Assembly: GCF_001894885.1 (NCBI RefSeq)
Contig: NZ_BCXB01000020.1
Coordinates: 31,637-95,636 of the forward strand
Length of the DNA stretch: 64,000 nucleotides
Direction of reading: 5' to 3'
DNA from: Rhodococcus marinonascens NBRC 14363
GTDB taxonomy: Bacteria > Actinomycetota > Actinomycetes > Mycobacteriales > Mycobacteriaceae
The notes below the pieces were generated by a model. It did no database searches, was not told where the DNA came from, and saw only the letters and a list, made by a program, of their open reading frames with translations. Position 1 is the first letter of the stretch, and each line of letters begins with the position of its first letter. Shown here one piece after another: positions 6,968-15,262 of this stretch. Position numbers and translations under genes: made by a program.

Positions 6968-8439
6968 CCCGGGCAGAGTTCGCCGCCGTGGTGCCGCCGG
7001 TTGAACAGTCAATTCCCGAATCTGCCGATCTCGTTGTGATCGGTGGAGGATCCGCGGGGATTGTCGCGGCGAAAACGGCGGCAGGCTTCGGCGCGAAAGT
7101 GGTGTTGGTCGAACGCGACCGCACCGGAGGAGACTGCTTGTGGACCGGATGCGTCCCTTCGAAGGCGTTGCTCGCCGCGGCATCGGTGGCCGCAGCGATG
7201 CGTCGCGGACACGCATTCGGAATCGACGCCTCGAACGTGACCGTCGACTTCTCCCGAGTGATGAAACATGTGCAGGGAGCGATCGAGACCATCGCACCGG
7301 TCGATTCGCCCGAAACACTCCGCGCCGCGAACGTGAATGTCGTCAGCGGCACGGCCCGCTTCGCGGGCCCTCGCTCCCTCTCCGTCGGGGCGCACACCAT
7401 CACTTTCGGGCAGGCGGTGATCGCGACGGGGGCCGCCCCTGCGGTACCGAACCTGCCGGGGCTCGACCAAGTCGATTACCTCACCAGCGAGACAATTTGG
7501 GGGCTCACCGAACTTCCTCCTCGGCTGACGGTGCTCGGCGGCGGAAGCATCGGATGCGAACTTGCACAGGCCTTCGCCAGACTCGGCTCGGCGGTCACCA
7601 TCGTCGAATCCGCGGATTCGATCCTTCCGGCCGAAGACCGAGAAGCCGCCGCGCTTGTCGCTCAGAGCCTGATCGATGATGGAGTCGATGTTCTGACCGG
7701 AGCAACGGCAGAGTCCGTCACCGGCCAGGCACTCGTTCTCGCGGACGGTCGCCGCCTCGAGTTCGACAGTCTGCTCATTGCCGTCGGACGCAAGCCGCGA
7801 ACGGCGTCGATCGGACTGGACGCGGCCGGCGTCACCGTCGATCGCCGAGGTTTCGTCACCGTCGATGATCACCTTCGCACCGCCAATCAGAGGATCTGGG
7901 CGGCGGGCGATCTCACCGGTCACCCCCAGTTCACTCATACGGCCGGAATGCACGGCAGTATCGCCGCGACCAACGCAATCCTGGGGTTGCGCCGCGCCGT
8001 CGACCGAACCGGCACTCCGCGCGTGACCTTCACCGACCCCGAGATCGCCGTCGCCGGAATCGATACCGAGGCCGCCCGCCGAATCCCCGGTCTCCGCGTG
8101 CACACTCTCGGCCATGAGCACGCGGATCGCGCCGTCGCGGAGGGCGAGACACGAGGCTTCAGCCGTCTCGTCGTCGACGGTAAGCATCGCATCGTCGGAG
8201 CGACCGTCGTCGGCCCCCGCGCCGGTGAGACGATCGGCGAGATGGTGCTGGCAATCAAGCAGGGTCTGCGGACACGCGATCTGGCCGGAACCACCCACCC
8301 CTACCCGACCTACAACGACGCGCCGTGGAACGCGTCCATCGCCGACGTTCGGTCGCAGTTGGCTCGGCCCGTCGCGTCCGGTGCAATCACCGCACTAGCC
8401 CGCGTCCGCAGAACGTGGCAGCGTATTCGGAAGGACTGA
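6964..8439 (+). CDS. FAD-dependent pyridine nucleotide-disulfide oxidoreductase
   Basis: A 491-residue class I flavin disulfide reductase. VVIGGGSAG (about 25-33) binds FAD and GGDCLWTGCVPSKALL (about 54-69) holds the redox-active CxxxxC pair. GGGSIGCELAQAFARLG (near 195) is the NAD(P)H site, IWAAGDLTG is the second FAD motif and HPYPTYND (near 455) is the C-terminal dimer/active-site motif. It resembles mercuric reductase-like proteins but lacks the N-terminal metal domain and the C-terminal Cys pair of true MerA. It is translationally coupled to the anti-sigma factor, so it probably serves thiol or quinone redox defence. Confidence 0.88.
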   Translation: MTRAEFAAVVPPVEQSIPESADLVVIGGGSAGIVAAKTAAGFGAKVVLVERDRTGGDCLWTGCVPSKALLAAASVAAAMRRGHAFGIDASNVTVDFSRVMKHVQGAIETIAPVDSPETLRAANVNVVSGTARFAGPRSLSVGAHTITFGQAVIATGAAPAVPNLPGLDQVDYLTSETIWGLTELPPRLTVLGGGSIGCELAQAFARLGSAVTIVESADSILPAEDREAAALVAQSLIDDGVDVLTGATAESVTGQALVLADGRRLEFDSLLIAVGRKPRTASIGLDAAGVTVDRRGFVTVDDHLRTANQRIWAAGDLTGHPQFTHTAGMHGSIAATNAILGLRRAVDRTGTPRVTFTDPEIAVAGIDTEAARRIPGLRVHTLGHEHADRAVAEGETRGFSRLVVDGKHRIVGATVVGPRAGETIGEMVLAIKQGLRTRDLAGTTHPYPTYNDAPWNASIADVRSQLARPVASGAITALARVRRTWQRIRKD

Positions 8440-8490
8440 AGTCTTGGCCGCAGTCTGGAGTGGGCGACTTCTGGGTGTCATGCTGGTGCG

Positions 8491-8787
8491 ATGATTCTTG
8501 AACATGCGGTTCTGCATGTAGAGCCTGGTCTCGGTGAAGAATTCCGTGCGGCGTTTTCGGAGGCGAAGACGATCTTTGCCGCAACGCCCGGCTTTCGGCG
8601 CCTGGATTTGTCGTGCTGCGTCGAAGATCCCGACACGTATTTACTGTTGGTTCAGTGGGATACGGTCGAAGACCACACTGAGGGATTCCGCACATCAGAG
8701 GGCTACCAGCAGTGGAGGACGCTGCTCCATCATTTCTACGAGCCATTCCCCACTGTCAGCCACTTCGCGAACATCGACGGCGCATAG
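8491..8787 (+). CDS. Antibiotic biosynthesis monooxygenase (ABM) domain protein
   Basis: A 98-residue single-domain dimeric alpha-beta barrel protein. The opening MILEHAVLHVEPGLGEEF, the central YLLLVQWDTVEDHTEGFR and the closing HHFYEPFPTVSHF follow the ABM/heme-degrading-monooxygenase-like pattern. Such proteins act as cofactor-less oxygenases or have unknown roles. It follows the flavin reductase by 51 bases on the same strand and may be the last gene of the sigma operon, although it could have its own promoter. Confidence 0.8.
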   Translation: MILEHAVLHVEPGLGEEFRAAFSEAKTIFAATPGFRRLDLSCCVEDPDTYLLLVQWDTVEDHTEGFRTSEGYQQWRTLLHHFYEPFPTVSHFANIDGA

Positions 8788-9109
8788 CTGCCAATTCTGA
8801 CGTCCGGCACATGAGGGTGGAGTGCCGATAGATGTTTGTTCGACGAGGATGTCTGCGTGGCCGATCAGTAAGAGCCTGCGCGTCTGGCGGAAATATCTGC
8901 AAATATCGTCGGGTTAAGGGTGTTTCGGTCCTTCCCAATATGAACATGGGTTGTGGGTGCCGGGTCGTGCCTTCGACTGGAGCGTGTGGATGGCTCGCCT
9001 CGAACGCGTTGACACGGTAGGCACACGTCACTGATGGGAGCTCGTCCGGCTCAGAAGTGGAAGCTTGGGCATGCAGCGCCCAAGGAGTTCGTCCGCTGTG
9101 GATATGTTG
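8788..9109. other. Intergenic, nothing recognised
   Basis: About 320 bases downstream of the ABM gene and of the convergent CGNR gene. The short frames have no ribosome binding sites or familiar motifs. No clear terminator was seen. Confidence 0.4.
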
Positions 9110-9694
9110 TCACCGGCCTTCTTTCCCGCGCTGGCCCTGCTGTCGGTGACGAGCCGCGCGTGCCCGGGTGCCACAGCGCACTGTGCACCAACTCTGATCG
9201 CGTCTACCTGGCCGAAAGAACATGCCACAACCGGGCGCTGGGCAGCGGCGAACGATTCTGTCGCCCGACTTCTCGTCGAAACTCCGCAACGTCTCGCGGG
9301 CGAGGCGGCCGATGACATCATCAGCTACCTCCACGAAGCTCAGGCGCCCTGTCGCGGTGAGCGTGAAGGTGATCGGCGCGCCTGCGGCCCAGGTGTTGAG
9401 TTGGTCGCGTGCATCATCAGGTACCGGGCAGATCCGGTCGATTGCGTCCAGAGCGGCGCGTATTGCGCTGCGTAGCTCTAGGAGCGCCCCGAGCGGTAGT
9501 TCGGCCACCGCGGCGTCGGGCACTCGGCGGCGCCAGGTAGCCAAGGTTTCTTCTTGGGCCAGCATGTCCAGGCTAGGAGAGGTCGGATCGCCCGGGAAGT
9601 CGAGGACAACGGTATTGGCCACTGCGAGCACAAGGTCGCCATCGATCCAAGGCATCTCGGCGAGGTCGCTTTGCACCAGCTCAGAGTAACGCAT
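9110..9694 (-). CDS. CGNR zinc finger / ABATE domain regulator
   Basis: A 194-residue protein of the ABATE plus CGNR zinc finger family, usually treated as stress-linked transcription regulators. The N-terminal part contains WIDGDLVLAVANTVVLDFPG, the C-terminal part the zinc ligands CPAPGCGMFF...WCTVRCGTR. The name-giving CGNR is CGTR here. The ATG at 9692-9694 is preferred; an in-frame ATG at 9737-9739 lies inside the inverted repeat that probably controls the gene. It is divergent from the small protein at 9773, and the repeat lies between them. Confidence 0.82.
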   Translation of the reverse strand: MRYSELVQSDLAEMPWIDGDLVLAVANTVVLDFPGDPTSPSLDMLAQEETLATWRRRVPDAAVAELPLGALLELRSAIRAALDAIDRICPVPDDARDQLNTWAAGAPITFTLTATGRLSFVEVADDVIGRLARETLRSFDEKSGDRIVRRCPAPGCGMFFRPGRRDQSWCTVRCGTRARAARHRQQGQRGKEGR

Positions 9695-9717
9695 TCTCAG
9701 AGAAAAAGCGTGATACG

Positions 9718-9750
9718 GTCCGTAACGGACTTTGAACATGAGTCCGTTAC
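9718..9750. promoter_or_regulatory. Inverted-repeat operator between divergent genes
   Basis: The 10-bp arms GTAACGGACT (9722-9731) and AGTCCGTTAC (9741-9750) are perfect inverted repeats separated by 9 bases. A third half-site, GTCCGTAAC, overlaps at 9718-9726 and forms a second palindrome GTCCGTAACGGAC with the first arm. The position in the divergent promoter region suggests an operator, perhaps for the adjacent CGNR regulator. Confidence 0.75.
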
Positions 9751-9772
9751 CAACCAATGGGAGCGCTGCTAC

Positions 9773-10063
9773 ATGCGAACGATCGAATACGTGAGATTCG
9801 AATCTGCCAACGACGTGGATCTGATCGCACATAGGGATGATCTGGTGCGGTTGTTGAAGGAGAGCTACGGAGAAGACTTCTGCGGAGCGCACCTGGCCAA
9901 GTGCGATGACGGGTCGTACCTGGAGATAATCGTCTGGGGGTCGAAGGAAGCCGCAGATCGCGCCGCTCACGAGATGCCCAGCGACCCCAGGGCCGCCGGC
10001 TTCTTCTCGCAGATCGGCAATGTCCACGAGATGCGACACGCAGAGGTTCTGCACTCGGCATGA
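9773..10063 (+). CDS. Small conserved hypothetical protein (monooxygenase-like fold)
   Basis: A 96-residue protein starting MRTIEYVRFESANDVDLIAH, with GGGAG 9 bases upstream. The pattern of short beta strands and helices (YVRFESAN, LIAHRDDLVRLLKESYGEDF, YLEIIVWGSKEAADRAAHEM) resembles dimeric alpha-beta barrel proteins such as EthD/ABM types, but no family is assigned with confidence. The gene is divergent from the CGNR regulator across the operator at 9718-9750 and is the likely regulated target. A long hairpin follows its stop. Confidence 0.75.
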   Translation: MRTIEYVRFESANDVDLIAHRDDLVRLLKESYGEDFCGAHLAKCDDGSYLEIIVWGSKEAADRAAHEMPSDPRAAGFFSQIGNVHEMRHAEVLHSA

Positions 10064-10071
10064 CGACTCAT

Positions 10072-10127
10072 TGGGCAGGGTGAGGCCGGGCAGCGTGAAG
10101 GACACTGACGCGACCTCACCCTGCCCA
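10072..10127 (+). terminator. Long stem-loop after the small gene
   Basis: TGGGCAGGGTGAGG (10072-10085) and its exact complement CCTCACCCTGCCCA (10114-10127) form a perfect 14-bp stem with a 28-base loop, starting 8 bases after the stop at 10063. There is no T-run, which is usual for actinobacterial terminators. Confidence 0.65.
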
Positions 10128-10457
10128 GGCACGCCAAACGAACACCGCGGCAACTCGGACTGCGCCGTGGGCGACTGCCATCAACACCTGTCGTGCCACC
10201 CCTTGAAGCTGTCAACCAGCACCTCGGCCTCCCCGGAGTTCACCATCTGCATTCCGATCGACATTTCCGCGACGTACGCCACGGAGATTGTTGAAGACGC
10301 ACTCTGAACCACCAAACACGCACCGGTGGTGAAAGCCGCCCACACCAGTGGGCGGTCGAATAAGCCTTCGCCACGCGCCTACTCTCATACCGACGTGCCT
10401 GGAAGGATCGTTGGCGGTGACCGGGTTCCCCATGGGGGACGACGAATCGAGGACGCC
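10128..10457. other. Intergenic, upstream of DUF427 gene
   Basis: About 330 bases between the stem-loop and the DUF427 gene. No convincing gene was seen. It presumably carries the DUF427 promoter, but no clear -35/-10 pair was recognised. Confidence 0.4.
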
Positions 10458-10751
10458 ATGACCACCGCCACCGCCTTCTTGGGCGACACGCCGATCGCGA
10501 CCACCGACGACGTCGTGATCGTCGAGGGAAATGTCTACTTCCCTGAGCGCGACGTCGTCGACGGTGTGTTGGTCGCGAACCGGGCCAAGAGTCTGTGCTT
10601 CTGGAAGGGCGTCGCCAGCTATTACGACGTCGCGGCGGGAGGAATCACTCTCCGTAGCGCAGCCTTCACCTATCGCCACCCGTCACCGCTGGCCCGCCGC
10701 ATCAAGGGGCGGGTAGCGTTCTGGAACGGCGTGGACGTCCGTACTCGCTGA
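10458..10751 (+). CDS. DUF427 domain protein
   Basis: A 97-residue DUF427 protein of unknown function. It has the family's features: VVIVEGNVYFPERDV near residue 20, the aromatic stretch SLCFWKGVASYYDV (about 45-58), and the end motif PSPLARRIKGRVAFWNGVDV. DUF427 proteins form a small beta fold and often occur near oxidoreductases. The ATG at 10458 has GAGGA 5 bases upstream; the 44 codons before it look like noncoding DNA. Convergent with the CDP-alcohol transferase. Confidence 0.85.
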   Translation: MTTATAFLGDTPIATTDDVVIVEGNVYFPERDVVDGVLVANRAKSLCFWKGVASYYDVAAGGITLRSAAFTYRHPSPLARRIKGRVAFWNGVDVRTR

Positions 10752-10772
10752 CGCGATTCCAAGGCCGGGAGG

Positions 10773-11402
10773 TCATTTCAGGGCGCGGTACCCGGCGATG
10801 ATCCGCTGGACCGAACTCACTGCGACCACGGCAGCCCAGATCGCCGCGATCTGCCAGGCGAACACTGAGAACACCAACCACAGTGCATGCACCACAATGG
10901 TTTCCGCCCCCTCGGCGAGGCCGCCGAGGAATGACAGAGATCGACCGTCGTCGAGGCTCCGGCCGCTCCGTTCGGCGATCGACGAGAAGGCGAGGAACGC
11001 CGTCCCGTTGATGTAGTAGGCGAGGAGAACCAGAAGGAAGGGCCACCACGGTGCGCCATATGCGGAGGTGGCACCGACCGCGACCCCGACCACCGTGCTC
11101 CCGTAGACGATGAAATCCGCAGTGATGTCGAAAAATCCTCCCGCACCGGCATCGCCGGCAGCGGGTGTGCGGGCCCGTCGACGCCGTGCGAGGGGGCCAT
11201 CGAGTCCGTCGGCGATCCGGGAGAGCACCCACAGGGCCAGCGCCACCCACCACCATTGGAGGCCGGCGGTGACGGCGCTCCCGAGCCCGAGCACCAGACC
11301 CGCCCCGGTGATCCGATCCGGGGTGATCGATGGGATGTCGATGGCGGCGGCGCAGCGGTCGAGCGGCCGCTCCAGGTGCTTACGCAGGTAGCGGTCGATC
11401 AT
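10773..11402 (-). CDS. CDP-alcohol phosphatidyltransferase family protein
   Basis: A 209-residue membrane enzyme of the CDP-alcohol phosphatidyltransferase family, which swaps CMP for an alcohol in phospholipid synthesis. The catalytic signature appears as DGLDGPLAR (about 65-73) followed by GGFFDITADF, giving the DG..AR...G...D...D pattern, but with several extra residues between AR and the G (an Arg/Ala/Gly-rich insert). About five or six membrane helices surround it. The alcohol substrate cannot be told. Its start overlaps the end of the VTT protein gene by 23 bases, so the two form an operon. Confidence 0.85.
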   Translation of the reverse strand: MIDRYLRKHLERPLDRCAAAIDIPSITPDRITGAGLVLGLGSAVTAGLQWWWVALALWVLSRIADGLDGPLARRRRARTPAAGDAGAGGFFDITADFIVYGSTVVGVAVGATSAYGAPWWPFLLVLLAYYINGTAFLAFSSIAERSGRSLDDGRSLSFLGGLAEGAETIVVHALWLVFSVFAWQIAAIWAAVVAVSSVQRIIAGYRALK

Positions 11403-12141
11403 CCTGGCCGCCTGCCTCCGTGCCCTCGTTGTTCGTGCCCTCGTTGTTCGTGCCCTCGTTGTTGTCCGCCCGCGTGAACCCCATCCGCCGCGCGACGTAT
11501 CCGGTGCCGACGCTGAGGAGAATTATCGCGAGTACAGCGAGCGCGAAGGGCCATGACAGCGGCGACGTACCGTACGCCCCGAGCGCCGTGTAACCGATGG
11601 TGGCCGGAATGATCCCGACTGCGGTGCCGATGACGTAGTCGCGTTGGCGCACGGCACTCAGCCCGGCGGCATAGTTGACCAGACCGAACGGGAACAGGGG
11701 AACGAGTCGTACGATCAGCACCGAGGTCAATCCGCGGCGCTCGAGCAGTGAGTTGAGCGCACGGACCTTTGACCATTCGATCCGGGCCACCCCGCCGCGC
11801 CCGAGCGACCGGGCCACCCAGTAGGCCGTCCAGGCACCGAGGGTCGCGGCGATGACCACGACGAGAACTCCCGCCGCCAGTCCGAACAGCAGGCCGCTGG
11901 CCACGGTGAGAGCACTCGCAGGGAATGGGGTGAGTGTCGTGACGGCATAGAGGAGGACGAACAGAATCATCCCCCACACGCCGGCGGCCGACACCTGGTC
12001 GCGCAGCGATGCCGGGTCCGGGACGTCGACGGTGATTGCCACGACGGCACCGCCGAGAACGATGACGGCGAGGATCCCCAGTTTGAGTCGGTAGTCCCAG
12101 CCGGACCGTTCGCCAATCGCCGTCTTCTCTTGGACATCCAC
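11380..12141 (-). CDS. VTT domain (TVP38/TMEM64, DedA-like) membrane protein
   Basis: A 253-residue membrane protein with the VTT domain: FPASALTVASGLLFGLAAG (about 72-90), the GAWTAYWVARSLGR segment, and VRLVPLFPFGLVNYAAGLS (about 145-163), a motif linked to lipid scrambling or transport in relatives. A GTG start at 12139-12141 has GAGGG 6 bases upstream. The cytoplasmic tail has three tandem copies of NNEGT. Co-transcribed with the CDP-alcohol transferase, which suggests a shared role in membrane lipids. Confidence 0.88.
   Translation of the reverse strand: MDVQEKTAIGERSGWDYRLKLGILAVIVLGGAVVAITVDVPDPASLRDQVSAAGVWGMILFVLLYAVTTLTPFPASALTVASGLLFGLAAGVLVVVIAATLGAWTAYWVARSLGRGGVARIEWSKVRALNSLLERRGLTSVLIVRLVPLFPFGLVNYAAGLSAVRQRDYVIGTAVGIIPATIGYTALGAYGTSPLSWPFALAVLAIILLSVGTGYVARRMGFTRADNNEGTNNEGTNNEGTEAGGQDDRPLPA
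11421..11465. repeat. 15-bp triple tandem repeat
   Basis: Three tandem 15-bp units (TGCCCTCGTTGTTCG on the plus strand, the last differing at its end) encode NNEGT three times in the tail of the VTT protein. The unit length keeps the frame, so copy number could vary without breaking the gene. Confidence 0.85.
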
Positions 12142-12297
12142 CGCATACCCTCGTTCTTGTTGTCAGCATGAAGCACCGTCAAACACCACGATGCCCTGGT
12201 TCCATCATGACGGGAAGGCTTCGGGGGCCCCGTTGTGTTCCCGAACCGAATGATTTGTCCGATTCAGCCCGAGTGGTGGACCGTCCGGAAGGTGTCT

Positions 12298-13590
12298 GTG
12301 AACCAGTTCGTTCGACCGAAAGGCCGATTGATCCCTCGACTGTCTCCCGCACGATCGCGTCTCGGTGTGCGCGCCATGATCGCGTCTGGGCTGTCTCTCG
12401 GGGTGCTTCTCACTGCGTGCGCGGCGCCGGGCTCCGAAGCGCCGCGCGCTGAGAATGCCCCGTGGAGTGAGATCGAGGAGCAGGCAGAGGGGCAGACGGT
12501 GTCGCTGTGGATGTACGGCGGCGACGAACAGGGCAACACCTACGTCGACGAGTACCTGACCCCTGCGGCCCGGGATGCTGGGGTGACACTGCGCCGGGTG
12601 CCCGTCGCGACCACCTCGGACGCGGTCAACCGGATCCTGTCGGAAAGGCAGGCCGGTGTCACGGACGGAGATGTCGATCTGGTCTGGGTCAACGGCGACA
12701 ATTTCGGGACGGGCAAACAGGCAGGTGCCTGGCTGTGCGGGTGGACCTCGACCCTTCCGAACATGAAATACACGAACCCCGGCGATCCGCTGCTCAGCGA
12801 TGATTTCGGTACGCCGGTCGAGGGCTGCGAGGCGCCGTGGCACAAGGCGCAGTTCACTCTTGCGTACAACGCTGCGACGGTCCCCGACCCGCCGACGACC
12901 CTCGCCGGCGTCCTCGATTGGGCGCAGGCGCACCCGGGCAGGTTCACCTATCCGGCGCCGCCGGACTTCACCGGATCGGTGTTCGTCCGCGAGGTGCTGG
13001 CCAGCGTGTCGGGTGGCGCGGAGAACGTACCGACCCAGTTCAGCGAAGGAGACCACGACAAGCTCACGCCCGCTCTGTTCGACCGTTTGCACGCGATCGC
13101 CCCCTCCCTGTGGCGTGAGGGGACGACCTATCCGCAGACCTCGTCCGAACTCGACGACCTCTTCGCAGGCGGTCAGGTCGACATGACGATGACCTATGGG
13201 CCGGCGACACTGACAGATCTGGTGGCTCGGGGAACGTATCCACCGCAGACCAAGGTGCTGCTGCTCGACGAGGGCACCGTGGGCAATGCCAGCTTCCTGG
13301 CCATTCCCTCGACCTCCGGGCAGTCGGCTGGCGCCCGCGTGGTGGCCAACCTCGCGCTCTCACCCGAACAGCAACTCGCTGCGGCCCGCCCGGATGTCTG
13401 GGGCCAGTTCACCGTTCTCGACGTAGAGAGGTTGTCACCGGCGGACCGCGAGGCGTTCGGTGCGCTACCGTCGTCTCCTGTGGTTCCGACCTACGATGTT
13501 CTCTCCCGCAACGCGCACCCCGAGTTGTCGGCGCAGTGGGTCGGCCCGCTCGACGAGGGTTGGCGCCGGGGCGTCCTCGCGGGTCGATGA
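12298..13590 (+). CDS. ABC transporter substrate-binding lipoprotein (YnjB-like)
   Basis: About 430 residues, an extracellular solute-binding protein. The signal peptide ends in the lipobox LLTAC (Cys about residue 41). The mature part has a type 2 periplasmic binding fold (SLWMYGGDEQGNTYVDEYL; LVWVNGDNFGTGKQAG; VDMTMTYGPATLTDLV) and resembles the YnjB group rather than typical iron or thiamine binders. Substrate unknown. The GTG at 12298 has GGAAG 6 bases upstream; a GTG at 12235 is also in frame. First gene of a four-gene importer operon. Confidence 0.82.
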   Translation: MNQFVRPKGRLIPRLSPARSRLGVRAMIASGLSLGVLLTACAAPGSEAPRAENAPWSEIEEQAEGQTVSLWMYGGDEQGNTYVDEYLTPAARDAGVTLRRVPVATTSDAVNRILSERQAGVTDGDVDLVWVNGDNFGTGKQAGAWLCGWTSTLPNMKYTNPGDPLLSDDFGTPVEGCEAPWHKAQFTLAYNAATVPDPPTTLAGVLDWAQAHPGRFTYPAPPDFTGSVFVREVLASVSGGAENVPTQFSEGDHDKLTPALFDRLHAIAPSLWREGTTYPQTSSELDDLFAGGQVDMTMTYGPATLTDLVARGTYPPQTKVLLLDEGTVGNASFLAIPSTSGQSAGARVVANLALSPEQQLAAARPDVWGQFTVLDVERLSPADREAFGALPSSPVVPTYDVLSRNAHPELSAQWVGPLDEGWRRGVLAGR

Positions 13591-13603
13591 AGGCAAGACG
13601 CCG

Positions 13604-14467
13604 GTGAAGGCGGACGGCGCGCAGGCCCGCGCGCCCCGTCGAAGCAGTTGGCGCAGCACCGTGTGGGTGCTGCCCGCTCTGATTCCCGTGGTAGCGGTGG
13701 TCGGTGCGGGCGTCGGCACCGCGCTGTTGCAGAGTCTCGGCTTGATGCCGCTGGTCGGTAACCCGGAGTTGACCACCCAGGCTTACACCGCTCACTCCGA
13801 GGATCTGCTGACCTCGGCACTGCTCACACTCGCCATCGCGATCGTCTCGACTGCGCTCGCCGCCGCAGTCGGATTGTCGGCTGCGTTGTCGGTGCTGTCC
13901 GGCCGACGGACGGCGATGTTCGCTGCCAGCCTCACCGTTCCGGTGCCACACCTGATCGGTGCCGCGACGATGGGGCTGCTACTGGCCGATTCCGGGCTAC
14001 TCCCCCGACTCCTCGGCCTAGACGAGGGCGGGTGGCCTGCTCTCGTCGGAGGTCGATGGTGGATCGCGGTGATCGCGGAGTACGCGTGGAAGGAATCAGC
14101 CTTCATCGCCTTGGTGGTCGCGGGGACGCTCGCCACCCGCGTGGCCGGCTACGACGAGACAGCCGCGACGCTCGGGGCTGGGCGGCGCGCGCGGCTGCGA
14201 CTGGTCACCTTGCCGTTGGTGCTGCCCGCGCTGATCGCATCGTCGGCGATCACGTTCGCCTACACGGTCGGCTCCTACGAGGTGGCGAGGATCCTGGGCC
14301 GCGCGTATCCCGAACCGCTCCCGGTCATGGCGGTCCGGCTGTTCACCTCGATCGACCTCGCCGCGCGACCCGAGGCGGCGGCCGTCGCAATCGTCACCAC
14401 GGGCTTGGCGCTGGCCACTGCGGCGGTGGCTCTGACGATGTTGCGCCGTTCGGCGGTGTGGCAGTGA
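13604..14467 (+). CDS. ABC transporter permease
   Basis: A 287-residue inner-membrane permease with the binding-protein-dependent transport fold, about six helices. The EAA loop that contacts the ATPase is GYDETAATLGAGRRARLRLV (about 178-197). It begins at a GTG 13 bases after the binding-protein stop, and its stop overlaps the next permease start by 4 bases (GTGA). In YnjC-type systems the two permease halves are one protein; here they are two genes. Confidence 0.88.
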   Translation: MKADGAQARAPRRSSWRSTVWVLPALIPVVAVVGAGVGTALLQSLGLMPLVGNPELTTQAYTAHSEDLLTSALLTLAIAIVSTALAAAVGLSAALSVLSGRRTAMFAASLTVPVPHLIGAATMGLLLADSGLLPRLLGLDEGGWPALVGGRWWIAVIAEYAWKESAFIALVVAGTLATRVAGYDETAATLGAGRRARLRLVTLPLVLPALIASSAITFAYTVGSYEVARILGRAYPEPLPVMAVRLFTSIDLAARPEAAAVAIVTTGLALATAAVALTMLRRSAVWQ

Positions 14468-15249
14468 AACGTCTCGCCGGCCGAAGCGTTGCTATGTTGG
14501 GGCGTGGGCTCCTCGTGCTCTGGTTCGTCGTACCCCTCGTACCTCTCGTGCTGTGGGTGTTCGCGAACCGGTGGACCTTTCCCGACGTCCTTCCGCAGCA
14601 GTGGGGATTCGACGGTCTTCGCAGTGCCGCCGACGCCGGTGCGGGGAGTGCGTTTGCGACATCGACGGCCTTGGCGCTGTCGGTGTCCATCATTGCGACT
14701 CCCCTCGGCGCGCTCGCTGCGAGGGCGCTGGTCACCGGGCGGGTGCATCTACCCGGAGTGGTCGCCGCGATACTGTTCGCGCCGGTGTGTTTGCCGCCCT
14801 TCGCCGTCGCGCTCGGCTTGGATGTGCTGGTACTTCGATCCGGCATTGCCAGCAGCGTCGCGGTGGTTGCGATACTCGTCGTCGTCGCGATCCCCTATAC
14901 GACATACGTGATGCGGGTGGCGTTCGGCGCCTACGACCGTGGGTACGAGGAGGAGGCCCGCACCCTCGGTGCATCCCGGTTGACGGTGCTGTGCCGAGTC
15001 CAGGTGCCGTTGCTCGCGCCCGCGCTATCGCGTGCCGCGTTCCTCGCGTTCCTGGTCGGATGGAGCGACTACATCGTGACGCTGTTGATAGGGGGCGGAC
15101 AGTTGATCACGGTCCCGATCCTGGTGGCGTCGTTCGCTTCCGGAACAGGCAACGATTCCGTGATCGCCGCGCTGTCGCTGTTTGCTCTGATCCCGCCCCT
15201 GATTCTGCTGATCATTCTCGCCCGCACCGGACGGAGGGCGCTGGCATGA
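14464..15249 (+). CDS. ABC transporter permease
   Basis: A 261-residue second permease of the importer, again with about six helices and an EAA loop, RGYEEEARTLGASRLTVLCR (about 158-177). The GTG at 14464 overlaps the upstream stop; the long open frame before it is a shadow of the first permease. The two permeases should pair as a heterodimer with the ATPase that follows 13 bases later. Confidence 0.88.
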   Translation: MKRLAGRSVAMLGRGLLVLWFVVPLVPLVLWVFANRWTFPDVLPQQWGFDGLRSAADAGAGSAFATSTALALSVSIIATPLGALAARALVTGRVHLPGVVAAILFAPVCLPPFAVALGLDVLVLRSGIASSVAVVAILVVVAIPYTTYVMRVAFGAYDRGYEEEARTLGASRLTVLCRVQVPLLAPALSRAAFLAFLVGWSDYIVTLLIGGGQLITVPILVASFASGTGNDSVIAALSLFALIPPLILLIILARTGRRALA

Positions 15250-15262
15250 GCGCGATACTGCC

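Noticed and set aside
11399..12169. 256-codon minus frame overlapping the VTT protein
   Set aside because: Arg-rich shadow frame; the VTT frame has membrane helices, family motifs and a good binding site.
12142..12297. Possible riboswitch before the ABC importer
   Set aside because: Looked for TPP or other conserved boxes and saw none; no stable conserved fold could be recognised.
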